Source of the DNA: Nitrospirota bacterium
Lineage (GTDB): Bacteria > Nitrospirota > RBG-16-64-22 > JACRHK01
Direction of reading: 5' to 3'
Assembly: GCA_016217625.1 (NCBI GenBank)
Contig: JACRHK010000152.1
Span: 1 to 13,395 of the forward strand
Length of the DNA stretch: 13,395 bases
Of this stretch, positions 6,584 to 11,938 are shown piece after piece. Each line of letters opens with the position of its first letter. The stretch's first letter is position 1. The position numbers and the translations under genes were made by a program. The notes below the pieces were generated by a model, which searched no databases, was not told where the DNA came from, and worked only from the letters and a program-made list of their open reading frames with translations.

Positions 6584-6612
6584 TTGACGCGGGGGAAAAA
6601 GGTCCTTATACT
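6584..6612 (+). promoter_or_regulatory. Sigma70 promoter of erpA
   Basis: -35 TTGACG (6584-6589), an exact 17-nt spacer and -10 TATACT (6607-6612). Each hexamer matches 5 of 6 consensus bases. The -35 starts on the base after the nested element. Expected transcription start is near 6619, giving a leader of about 55 nt. Confidence 0.8.
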
Positions 6613-6620
6613 AGCAACAG

Positions 6621-6636
6621 GTCGCCTTTCGGCGAC
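6621..6636 (+). promoter_or_regulatory. Hairpin at the 5' end of the erpA leader
   Basis: GTCGCC (6621-6626), loop TTTC, GGCGAC (6631-6636). It lies within a few bases of the predicted transcript start, so it could protect the mRNA 5' end. No U-tract and no obvious IscR-like site was recognised. Confidence 0.5.
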
Positions 6637-6672
6637 TCTTAAGACCATCAGCAGAAAAGGAAAGGAGACGAT

Positions 6673-6993
6673 ATGATTACGGTGACGCCACGGGCGGCGC
6701 AGGAGATTCAGACCATCCAGAAGGAAGAGGGGAAAGGAGAGTCCGGACTTCGCATGATGGTGGTGGGGGGCGGGTGTTCCGGCTTCCAGTACCAGATGGG
6801 GTTTGATGAAGCCCCCCAGCGCGACGATAAGGTGTTGGAGTCCAATGGGATCAAGCTCTTCGTGGACCCGCAGAGCGCGGCCTACCTCCAGGGGGTGGAG
6901 ATCGACTTTGAGGAGGGGTTCAACGGAGGGTTCAAGATCTCGAACCCCAACGTGAAGAGCTCCTGCGGCTGCGGATCGTCCTTCAACGCGTGA
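6673..6993 (+). CDS. erpA: A-type iron-sulfur carrier protein (ErpA/IscA family)
   Basis: A 106-aa HesB/IscA-family protein that carries or delivers Fe-S clusters to apo-enzymes in the cytoplasm. The three cluster-binding cysteines are present: Cys35 in GGGCSGFQY, and Cys98 and Cys100 in the C-terminal SCGCGSSF. Length and motif spacing are standard. MGFDE and GFKISNPNVKSS favour the ErpA/IscA group over NfuA or SufA, but A-type subgroups are hard to separate by eye. The start at ATG 6673 has AAAGGAG at about 6661-6667. It is monocistronic, with its own strong promoter and a hairpin-rich 3' region before the convergent PhzF-like gene. No isc or suf genes are adjacent. Confidence 0.93.
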   Translation: MITVTPRAAQEIQTIQKEEGKGESGLRMMVVGGGCSGFQYQMGFDEAPQRDDKVLESNGIKLFVDPQSAAYLQGVEIDFEEGFNGGFKISNPNVKSSCGCGSSFNA

Positions 6994-6999
6994 CAGGTC

Positions 7000-7020
7000 G
7001 GGATACCCGAAGGGTATCCC
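7000..7020 (+). terminator. Hairpin after erpA
   Basis: Perfect 9-bp stem GGGATACCC/GGGTATCCC (7000-7008 and 7012-7020) with loop GAA, 7 bp after the erpA stop. No T-run follows, so termination would need another factor, or the structure may serve as a 3' stabilizer. Confidence 0.45.
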
Positions 7021-7040
7021 ATTCAAGGTAAGGCAAATGG

Positions 7041-7074
7041 GTGTAGGGCCCCGATGACCATCGGGGCCCTACAC
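7041..7074. terminator. Perfect 16-bp inverted repeat between convergent genes
   Basis: The arms lie at 7041-7056 and 7059-7074 with a 2-nt centre. They combine TGTAGGGC/GCCCTACA ends with a CCCCGATG/CATCGGGG core, both of which recur elsewhere in the window. It lies between erpA (+) and the PhzF-like gene (-) and so could end transcription from both sides. The T-tract on the right (GTTTGT) is weak, so it may be primarily a repeat element. Confidence 0.6.
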
Positions 7075-7101
7075 GTTTGTAGAGCGTAAGCCCCGCGGCC
7101 C

Positions 7102-8016
7102 TCACAACAAGAGGGTGCCTTCCAGCACCTTGATTACCTTGCCGCCCACCCGGACGTTTGTGATCTCGTGGGCCTGATCCACCTCGACGTAGATGGTGCT
7201 GGGCCGGTTCAGCGCGTAACCCTGTTCGCAAAGGATGTGCGCGGTCGGCTTGGCCGCCATGAGGCCATGCTGAACCAGGTAGGCGCCCAGCGCGCCGCTG
7301 CCGCTCCCCGTGGCCGGGTCCTCCAGGATCCCCAGGAGGGGTGCGAACATCCGGGTATGGACCGTCGCTTCCGGGGCGGCGGTCACGGTCGTGAATACCA
7401 GGATCCCCTGGGCGCCGAAGATCCGGCACAGGTCCTTGACCGTGTTGACTTTCAGTCCGATGTCCATCAGGCCGGTGAGCGACTTCACGGGGACCAAGAG
7501 CACCGGCAGCCCGGTGCTCACGACTTCGAGGGGGAGCCCGGTCTCGACAATCTCGCTCACCGGCAGGGAGAGGGCGTCGGAGACGGCATGGGTATCCTCC
7601 ACGGCGCCGAGGAACCGGGGGACCCCCTGGTGCATGAAGACGGTGTCGATCTCGCCGTCCAGGATGCGAAGATCGATGGGGATGATCCCTTCCCCGCATT
7701 CCTGGTAGACGCGGGTGACAGGGGCTTCCAGGGGGATCCGGCCGCTGTCGGCCAGGAGATAGGCGGCACCCAGCGTGGGGTGGCCGGCGAAGGGGATCTC
7801 GTGGGTGGGGGTGAAAAACCGGACCCGATAGTGGGCCTGTTTCCGCTTCGGGGGGAGGACGAACGCCGTTTCGGAGTTGTTCATCTCCAGGGCGATTCGT
7901 TGCATCTCTTCCGAGGTCAGGCGGGATGCCCGGGGAAAGACCGCCAGGGGATTCCCCCCGAAGATCGTGGCGGTGAAGACGTCCGCCTGCAGGAACTTGA
8001 TCCGCCGCGGCCCCAT
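7102..8016 (-). CDS. PhzF family isomerase-like protein
   Basis: A 304-aa protein of the PhzF/diaminopimelate-epimerase-fold superfamily, typically cytoplasmic dimers catalysing proton shifts or isomerisation. Hallmarks are DVFTATIFGGNPLAV near the N-terminus, NNSETAFV with the expected catalytic Glu49, RFFTPTHEIPFAGHPTLGAA, and a C-terminal EDPATGSGSGALGAYL. The substrate cannot be deduced. No phenazine genes are nearby, so phenazine synthesis is unlikely. The start is set at the ATG whose A is at 8016, where homologues begin. A longer frame upstream reads unconserved sequence. No Shine-Dalgarno is present. A TATAAT box ends 6 nt before the ATG, so the mRNA is probably leaderless. It converges on erpA and diverges from the 73-aa zinc-ribbon gene. 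Confidence 0.92.
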   Translation of the reverse strand: MGPRRIKFLQADVFTATIFGGNPLAVFPRASRLTSEEMQRIALEMNNSETAFVLPPKRKQAHYRVRFFTPTHEIPFAGHPTLGAAYLLADSGRIPLEAPVTRVYQECGEGIIPIDLRILDGEIDTVFMHQGVPRFLGAVEDTHAVSDALSLPVSEIVETGLPLEVVSTGLPVLLVPVKSLTGLMDIGLKVNTVKDLCRIFGAQGILVFTTVTAAPEATVHTRMFAPLLGILEDPATGSGSGALGAYLVQHGLMAAKPTAHILCEQGYALNRPSTIYVEVDQAHEITNVRVGGKVIKVLEGTLLL

Positions 8017-8022
8017 GGGCGC

Positions 8023-8051
8023 ATTATAGCAGGCATGGGGGGCAAAGCCAA
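8023..8051 (-). promoter_or_regulatory. Sigma70 promoter giving a leaderless PhzF-like mRNA
   Basis: On the minus strand: -35 TTGGCT (8046-8051), a 17-nt spacer and a perfect -10 TATAAT (8023-8028). The start ATG begins 7 nt downstream of the -10, where transcription normally begins. This predicts an mRNA with no 5' leader. Confidence 0.7.
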
Positions 8052-8095
8052 CTGCCCCACCGTGTTGGGAAATGCGTTGTTGAAAGACCGCGTCC

Positions 8096-8124
8096 TTGCG
8101 CCGCAATGCCTTCCCTGCTATAAT
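8096..8124 (+). promoter_or_regulatory. Promoter of the 73-aa zinc-ribbon gene
   Basis: -35 TTGCGC (8096-8101, 3 of 6), a 17-nt spacer and a perfect -10 TATAAT (8119-8124). Expected start is near 8131, giving a leader of about 27 nt before ATG 8158. Confidence 0.6.
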
Positions 8125-8157
8125 CCCGCCTGGAGTCTTTCCGACACCTGGTTGAGT

Positions 8158-8379
8158 ATGAACATTCTGTGGGAACCCCTCTATGACGGCTTCCTCGTGG
8201 GGCACTTGGTGCTCCTCGTTGCCGTGCTCTGGGTTGCGGGGAGCATCTTGAAGCGACGCCGCTACCGCGAGGCGGGGCAGTCAAAATACACCGTCCCGAT
8301 CCGCTGCTGGGGATGCGGCTGGGAGGGAAGGGTGGGAGAATTCGCCCGGAAGTGCCCCAAGTGCGGGGCCTCGCTGTGA
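8158..8379 (+). CDS. 73-aa membrane-anchored zinc-ribbon protein
   Basis: A small protein with one predicted membrane helix (residues about 12-31, FLVGHLVLLVAVLWVAGSIL). Directly after it comes a basic KRRRYR stretch, which predicts the C-terminus in the cytoplasm. It ends in a four-cysteine zinc ribbon, C50-x2-C53 (CWGCGWEG) and C66-x2-C69 (CPKCGASL). The start at ATG 8158 is chosen because it precedes the membrane helix and follows a good promoter. The frame is open further upstream, but that part only shadows the PhzF-like gene. The Shine-Dalgarno is weak (GAG a few bases upstream). The function is unknown. Zinc-ribbon domains on a membrane anchor can recruit partners, but nothing here says which. 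Confidence 0.75.
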   Translation: MNILWEPLYDGFLVGHLVLLVAVLWVAGSILKRRRYREAGQSKYTVPIRCWGCGWEGRVGEFARKCPKCGASL

Positions 8380-8381
8380 GT

Positions 8382-8429
8382 AGTCAATAAGTCAATAAGT
8401 CAATGGGTCAAGAAGTCAACGAGTCAATA
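8382..8429. repeat. Tandem array of 8-bp unit AGTCAATA (6 units)
   Basis: Units start at 8382, 8390, 8398, 8406, 8414 and 8422: AGTCAATA twice, AGTCAATG, GGTCAAGA, AGTCAACG and AGTCAATA. The array begins 2 bp after the stop of the 73-aa gene and fills most of the gap to alr. No inverted partner is present here. Confidence 0.95.
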
Positions 8430-8446
8430 GTGCATAGTGAGTTGTG

Positions 8447-9592
8447 ATGCGGAGTTTATCGGTTGCCCTTGCCGGCCGTCCCACTGTCGCCGAGATTGAC
8501 TTGTCGGCGCTGAGCGCGAACCTCCGGCTCATCCGGAAGCGGATCGGTCCCGGAAGAGAGATTCTGGCCGTTGTGAAGGCGGATGCCTACGGCCATGGCG
8601 CTGGCGCGGTCTCCAAACAACTGATGGAAGAAGGGGTGGAGCGGCTGGGCGTGGCGACCGTGGAAGAAGGGGCCGAGCTCCGCGAGGCGGGGATCACAGT
8701 CCCCACCCTGCTGCTGGGCGGGTTGTTTCCGGAGGACTTGGAAGGGGCCGTCGCCTACGACCTGACCCCCGTGGTCTACCACTCCGAGATCCTGGAGCCC
8801 CTCAGCCGGGTCGCCCGCCACACGGGGAAGCGCGTGCCGGTCCATGTCAAGGTGGACACGGGGATGGGCAGGGTCGGCGTGCCCGCGGAACAGGCCGTGC
8901 CGTTCATCCGGCAGGTCGTCGCCACGGAGGGGATTGTCCTGGAAGGGTTGATGACCCACTTCGCCGATGCGGATTTGGCGGACAAGTCATTCGCCTCCCG
9001 GCAGCTTGCCCTGTTTGAATCCCTCATCCGGGATCTCCGGGGGTCGGGGATTGCCGTCCCCTGTTGCCACGTGGCCAACAGCGCCGCCGTTCTGGATTTC
9101 CCCCCCGCCTTCTTCAACTGCGTCCGCCCCGGCCTCCTGCTGTACGGCTGTCTCCCCTTCCCCCGACGTGACGTCGGGGCCGACCCGGAGGTGCGGGGCG
9201 TCCTGAGATTGAACACGCGCGTCCTCTACGTCAAAGAGGTTCCGACGGGGACTCCCATCAGCTACGGCCGGACGTTCATCACCCGGAGGCCCAGCCGGAT
9301 TGCCACGCTTCCGATCGGGTATGCCGACGGCTACAGCCGGGCCCTCTCGAACCGGGGTGAAGTCCTGATTCGGGGGAAGCGGGTCCCCGTCGTCGGACGG
9401 GTCTGCATGGATCTGACGATGGTCGATGTGACGGATGCGCCGGAGGCGGGAGCCGGCGACGAGGCAGTGCTCATCGGGCGGCAGGGCGAAGCGCGGATCA
9501 CGGCCGAAGAGGTCGCGGAACGGGCGGGGACCATTCCGTACGAGATCCTCTGCGGAATCGGCCGACGGGTGCGGCGGGTGTATGTGGGGTAG
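8447..9592 (+). CDS. alr: Alanine racemase
   Basis: A PLP-dependent cytoplasmic enzyme interconverting L- and D-alanine to supply D-Ala for peptidoglycan. It is 381 aa, a normal length. The N-terminus RPTVAEIDLSALSANL leads to AVVKADAYGHG, where Lys44 is the PLP lysine. The catalytic tyrosine is Tyr273 in ISYGRTF, on the C-terminal beta domain. VDTGMGRVG, NSAAVLD, VRPGLLLYG, LPIGYADGYSR and GRVCMDLTMVDV are family signatures. The start is ATG 8447; a GTG directly before it is an equal alternative, and the Shine-Dalgarno is weak. At residues 239-244, just after LYGCLPF, the coding sequence holds a perfect 9-bp palindrome (9161-9179) that resembles the intergenic hairpins and may be an in-frame insertion in a surface loop. 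Confidence 0.96.
   Translation: MRSLSVALAGRPTVAEIDLSALSANLRLIRKRIGPGREILAVVKADAYGHGAGAVSKQLMEEGVERLGVATVEEGAELREAGITVPTLLLGGLFPEDLEGAVAYDLTPVVYHSEILEPLSRVARHTGKRVPVHVKVDTGMGRVGVPAEQAVPFIRQVVATEGIVLEGLMTHFADADLADKSFASRQLALFESLIRDLRGSGIAVPCCHVANSAAVLDFPPAFFNCVRPGLLLYGCLPFPRRDVGADPEVRGVLRLNTRVLYVKEVPTGTPISYGRTFITRRPSRIATLPIGYADGYSRALSNRGEVLIRGKRVPVVGRVCMDLTMVDVTDAPEAGAGDEAVLIGRQGEARITAEEVAERAGTIPYEILCGIGRRVRRVYVG
9161..9179. repeat. Palindrome inside alr
   Basis: CCCCGACGT (9161-9169), one G, ACGTCGGGG (9171-9179): perfect 9-bp arms. It encodes P-R-R-D-V-G in frame. It resembles the palindrome at 4522-4538 (CCCGATGT-C-ACATCGGG) in arm length, single-base centre and core sequence. Confidence 0.75.
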
Positions 9593-9594
9593 AT

Positions 9595-9650
9595 GAATGC
9601 AGAATGCAGAATGACGAATGCGGAATGCAGAATGCAGAATGCGGAATAGG
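9595..9650. repeat. Tandem array of 7-bp unit GAATGCA (8 units)
   Basis: Eight exact-spaced heptamers start at 9595 and then every 7 bp: GAATGCA, GAATGCA, GAATGAC, GAATGCG, GAATGCA, GAATGCA, GAATGCG, GAATAGG. The array begins 2 bp after the alr stop codon. The remaining gap to pal holds a palindrome (9688-9708) and a promoter. Confidence 0.95.
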
Positions 9651-9687
9651 AAACGCGAAAGGCGGCACAGAGGAGTCAGGAAGTAAC

Positions 9688-9708
9688 CGCCCCGAACGCA
9701 TCGGGGCG
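9688..9708. repeat. CGCCCCGA/TCGGGGCG hairpin
   Basis: Perfect 8-bp arms (9688-9695 and 9701-9708) with a 5-nt loop ACGCA. On the bottom strand it reads CCCCGATGCG..., linking it to the CCGATG hairpin class. It lies 16 bp upstream of the pal promoter. Confidence 0.7.
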
Positions 9709-9723
9709 AAATCCGGAGTGCGT

Positions 9724-9753
9724 TTGACGATGGACGGCTGACTGTGATATGGT
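9724..9753 (+). promoter_or_regulatory. Promoter of pal
   Basis: -35 TTGACG (9724-9729), an 18-nt spacer and -10 TATGGT (9748-9753, 4 of 6). Expected start is near 9760, giving a leader of about 40 nt that contains the strong ribosome binding site at 9783-9794. Confidence 0.5.
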
Positions 9754-9799
9754 AGGGCAGCTTTTTGGGTGGGTTGGCGTTCAGGAGGAGGAGGCTGCG

Positions 9800-10480
9800 A
9801 TGAGACGACAGGGATGGTGGTTGGGATTCATGGGGATTGCGTGTTTCGGACTATTCCTCTCCGGCTGCGCGACGCTCGATTTCAAGCATCCGAGGGAGGC
9901 CCAGATTGAGGCGTTGATCGCGGAGGCCAAGAAGCTGGGGGCCGAACGCTGCGCGCCGAAGGAGTTAGCCGAGGCACAGAAGTACCTGGCCGAGGCCCAC
10001 AAGGCGTACAATGAGTGCGCCTGCCCGGATGACCTCCTGGACAAGGCCGAGAAGGCGGCCCGCGAGGCGATCAAGAAAGCTAAGGAGTGCCCGCCGGAAA
10101 AGGTGGAAGCCCCGGCTCCTCCCCCGCCCGTCGTCACGGAGGTCGAGGCCCTCAAAGACATCTATTTCGACTTCGACAAGAGCCACATCCGGGACGACGC
10201 GAAGGCCGCGCTCCAACACAACGCGAACTGGCTCAAGAAAAGCCCCGGCGTGAAGGTCCAGATCGAGGGGCACTGCGACGAGCGGGGCACCAACGCCTAC
10301 AACATGGGCCTTGGGGACCGCCGTGCGAACAGCGCCAAGAAGTACCTCCTCACCCTGGGGGTCAATCCGAAGCAGCTCTCCACGATCAGCTTCGGGGAGG
10401 AGAAGCCCCAGTGCACGGAGCACAACGAGACGTGCTGGTCCAAGAACCGACGGGCGCACTTTGTGGTCATCTCAAAATAG
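9800..10480 (+). CDS. pal: Peptidoglycan-associated lipoprotein (Pal/OmpA family)
   Basis: An outer-membrane lipoprotein that binds peptidoglycan from the periplasm and normally works with the Tol system. The 226-aa protein has a signal peptide with lipobox LSGC (lipidated Cys23). Residues 30-100 form a charged helical region rich in A, E and K with four cysteines (51, 73, 75, 97). A proline linker (105-110) leads to a C-terminal OmpA domain from about residue 115. That domain has the Pal signature IYFDFDKSHI and GHCDERGTNAYNMGLGDRRA; the Asp and Arg residues are those that contact diaminopimelate. The helical insert makes it longer than enteric Pal (about 170 aa). The start at ATG 9800 follows AGGAGGAGGAGG (9783-9794); an upstream in-frame start at 9749 is rejected for that reason. 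No tol genes are nearby. Confidence 0.92.
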   Translation: MRRQGWWLGFMGIACFGLFLSGCATLDFKHPREAQIEALIAEAKKLGAERCAPKELAEAQKYLAEAHKAYNECACPDDLLDKAEKAAREAIKKAKECPPEKVEAPAPPPPVVTEVEALKDIYFDFDKSHIRDDAKAALQHNANWLKKSPGVKVQIEGHCDERGTNAYNMGLGDRRANSAKKYLLTLGVNPKQLSTISFGEEKPQCTEHNETCWSKNRRAHFVVISK

Positions 10481-10508
10481 CCGATCTGGTGCTTCGCTAT
10501 GGGTTCGC

Positions 10509-10540
10509 AAAGGGGTGGGAGTAATCCCACCCCTTTTTTT
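10509..10540 (+). terminator. Intrinsic terminator of pal
   Basis: Perfect stem GGGGTGGGA (10512-10520), loop GTAA, TCCCACCCC (10525-10533), then seven Ts (10534-10540). Flanking As pair with the first Ts. This is the only textbook rho-independent terminator in the window. Confidence 0.95.
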
Positions 10541-10543
10541 CAC

Positions 10544-10571
10544 TGATGGCTGATCGCTGAGGGCTGAAAGC
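10544..10571. repeat. Tandem array of 7-bp unit TGANNGC (4 units)
   Basis: Units TGATGGC, TGATCGC, TGAGGGC and TGAAAGC, ending 4 bp before the radA ATG. The first 24 bp match the array before pafA (4833-4856) at 23 positions, so two unlinked gaps carry almost the same array. Confidence 0.92.
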
Positions 10572-10575
10572 CACA

Positions 10576-11934
10576 ATGAAGCCGAAAACGATCTTTGCCT
10601 GCCAGACCTGCGGCCACCAGTCGCCGAAATGGCTGGGGCGGTGTCCCGACTGCGGACAGTGGAACTCCCTGGTCGAAGAGCGGATCGTGCCCACCACCAC
10701 CTCCTCCCGGCGCGGGACAGGCGGATCAGAGCGGCCCATCTCTTTGCTGGAAGTGACCAGTTCCCAGGTCGATCGGGCCTCGACGGGGATGGAGGAACTG
10801 GATCGGGTGTTGGGGGGCGGCGTGGTGCCGGGGTCGCTCATCCTCATCGGGGGCGATCCGGGGATCGGGAAATCGACGCTGGTGCTTCAGGCTGTAAGCG
10901 TCATCAGCCGGGTCCATGGCCCCGTCCTGTATGTCTCGGGCGAGGAATCGCCCCAGCAGATCCGGCTGCGGGCCGACCGGCTGGGGGTGCTTGCCCCGGA
11001 CCTCCTGCTGCTGGCGGAGACCTCCCTACCGGAGATCACCAAGGCCCTCGGGGAGGTGCGTCCCCGCCTCCTGGTGATCGATTCAATCCAGACGATCTTC
11101 ACGCCGGAGATCTCTTCGGCGCCGGGGAGCATCAGCCAGGTGCGGGAGGTGGCCGGCCAACTCATGGTCCACGCCAAGCGCCACCATCTTCCCGTTTTCT
11201 TGGTGGGCCATGTCACCAAAGACGGGGCGATCGCGGGACCACGGGTGCTGGAGCACATTGTCGATACGGTGCTGTACTTCGAGGGGGAGAAAGGGCAGCC
11301 GTTTCGGATCCTGCGCGCGGTGAAGAACCGGTTCGGCTCCACGAACGAGATCGGCGTCTTTGAGATGAAAACCGCCGGCCTCCAGGAGGTGGTCAACCCC
11401 TCGGAGATCTTCATGGCCGAGCGGCCGCTGGATGTCCCCGGATCCGTGGTCGTCTCGAGCCTCGAGGGGACGCGCCCGCTCCTGGTGGAGCTCCAGGCCC
11501 TGGTGAGTCCGACGGTCTTCGGGATGCCGCGGCGCACGGCCATCGGCGTCGATCCCAACCGGGTCTCGCTCCTGCTGGCCATCCTGGAGAAGCGCGCGGG
11601 ACTGCGCCTGACAGGGCAGGACGTCTATGTGAACGTGGTGGGGGGGATCACCATCGAGGAGCCGGCGGTCGACTTAGGGGTCTGCCTGGCCGTGGCGTCA
11701 AGCCACCGGGAGATCCCCATCGATTCCCGGACGTTGGTCTTCGGCGAGGTGGGGCTGGCCGGGGAGATCCGGGCCGTCAGCCAGGCGGAGGTGCGCGTGA
11801 AGGAGGCGGCTAAACTCGGGTTCAGCCGCTGTGTGCTGCCCGAGCGGTGCCAGTCCCCGGCCTTGTCCGCCTATCCGATTGAGATCCTCGGCGTGGCCAC
11901 CGTGGGGGAAGCCCTTGAGGCGGTGCTTCAGTAG
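10576..11934 (+). CDS. radA: DNA repair protein RadA (Sms)
   Basis: A RecA-like ATPase/helicase that promotes branch migration and processing of recombination intermediates. It is 452 aa (E. coli 460). Domains in order: an N-terminal four-cysteine zinc finger (C9, C12, C23, C26 in CQTCGHQSPKWLGRCPDC); a RecA-type ATPase core with P-loop GGDPGIGKST (92-101) and Walker B LLVIDSIQT; the RadA-specific KNRFG motif at 250-254; and a C-terminal Lon-like domain with VNVVGGITIEEPAVDLGV. All key motifs are intact. The start at ATG 10576 follows the TGANNGC array, with only GAGGG from the array as a possible ribosome-binding sequence. The next gene's possible ATG lies 4 bp after its stop. Confidence 0.97.
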   Translation: MKPKTIFACQTCGHQSPKWLGRCPDCGQWNSLVEERIVPTTTSSRRGTGGSERPISLLEVTSSQVDRASTGMEELDRVLGGGVVPGSLILIGGDPGIGKSTLVLQAVSVISRVHGPVLYVSGEESPQQIRLRADRLGVLAPDLLLLAETSLPEITKALGEVRPRLLVIDSIQTIFTPEISSAPGSISQVREVAGQLMVHAKRHHLPVFLVGHVTKDGAIAGPRVLEHIVDTVLYFEGEKGQPFRILRAVKNRFGSTNEIGVFEMKTAGLQEVVNPSEIFMAERPLDVPGSVVVSSLEGTRPLLVELQALVSPTVFGMPRRTAIGVDPNRVSLLLAILEKRAGLRLTGQDVYVNVVGGITIEEPAVDLGVCLAVASSHREIPIDSRTLVFGEVGLAGEIRAVSQAEVRVKEAAKLGFSRCVLPERCQSPALSAYPIEILGVATVGEALEAVLQ

Positions 11935-11938
11935 TCCA

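Noticed and set aside
7102..8016. Phenazine biosynthesis locus
   Set aside because: Only the PhzF superfamily fold is present. No other phz genes are nearby, and most members of this family are unrelated to phenazines.
7168..8157. Upstream extension of the 73-aa zinc-ribbon frame
   Set aside because: It is antisense to the PhzF-like gene and lacks domains; the real start at 8158 follows a promoter.
8382..9650. CRISPR array
   Set aside because: The repeats are 7-8 bp with no spacers between units and no cas genes are present.
9749..9799. Earlier in-frame start for pal
   Set aside because: The extra residues precede the signal peptide and include the ribosome binding site itself. ATG 9800 has an ideal Shine-Dalgarno.
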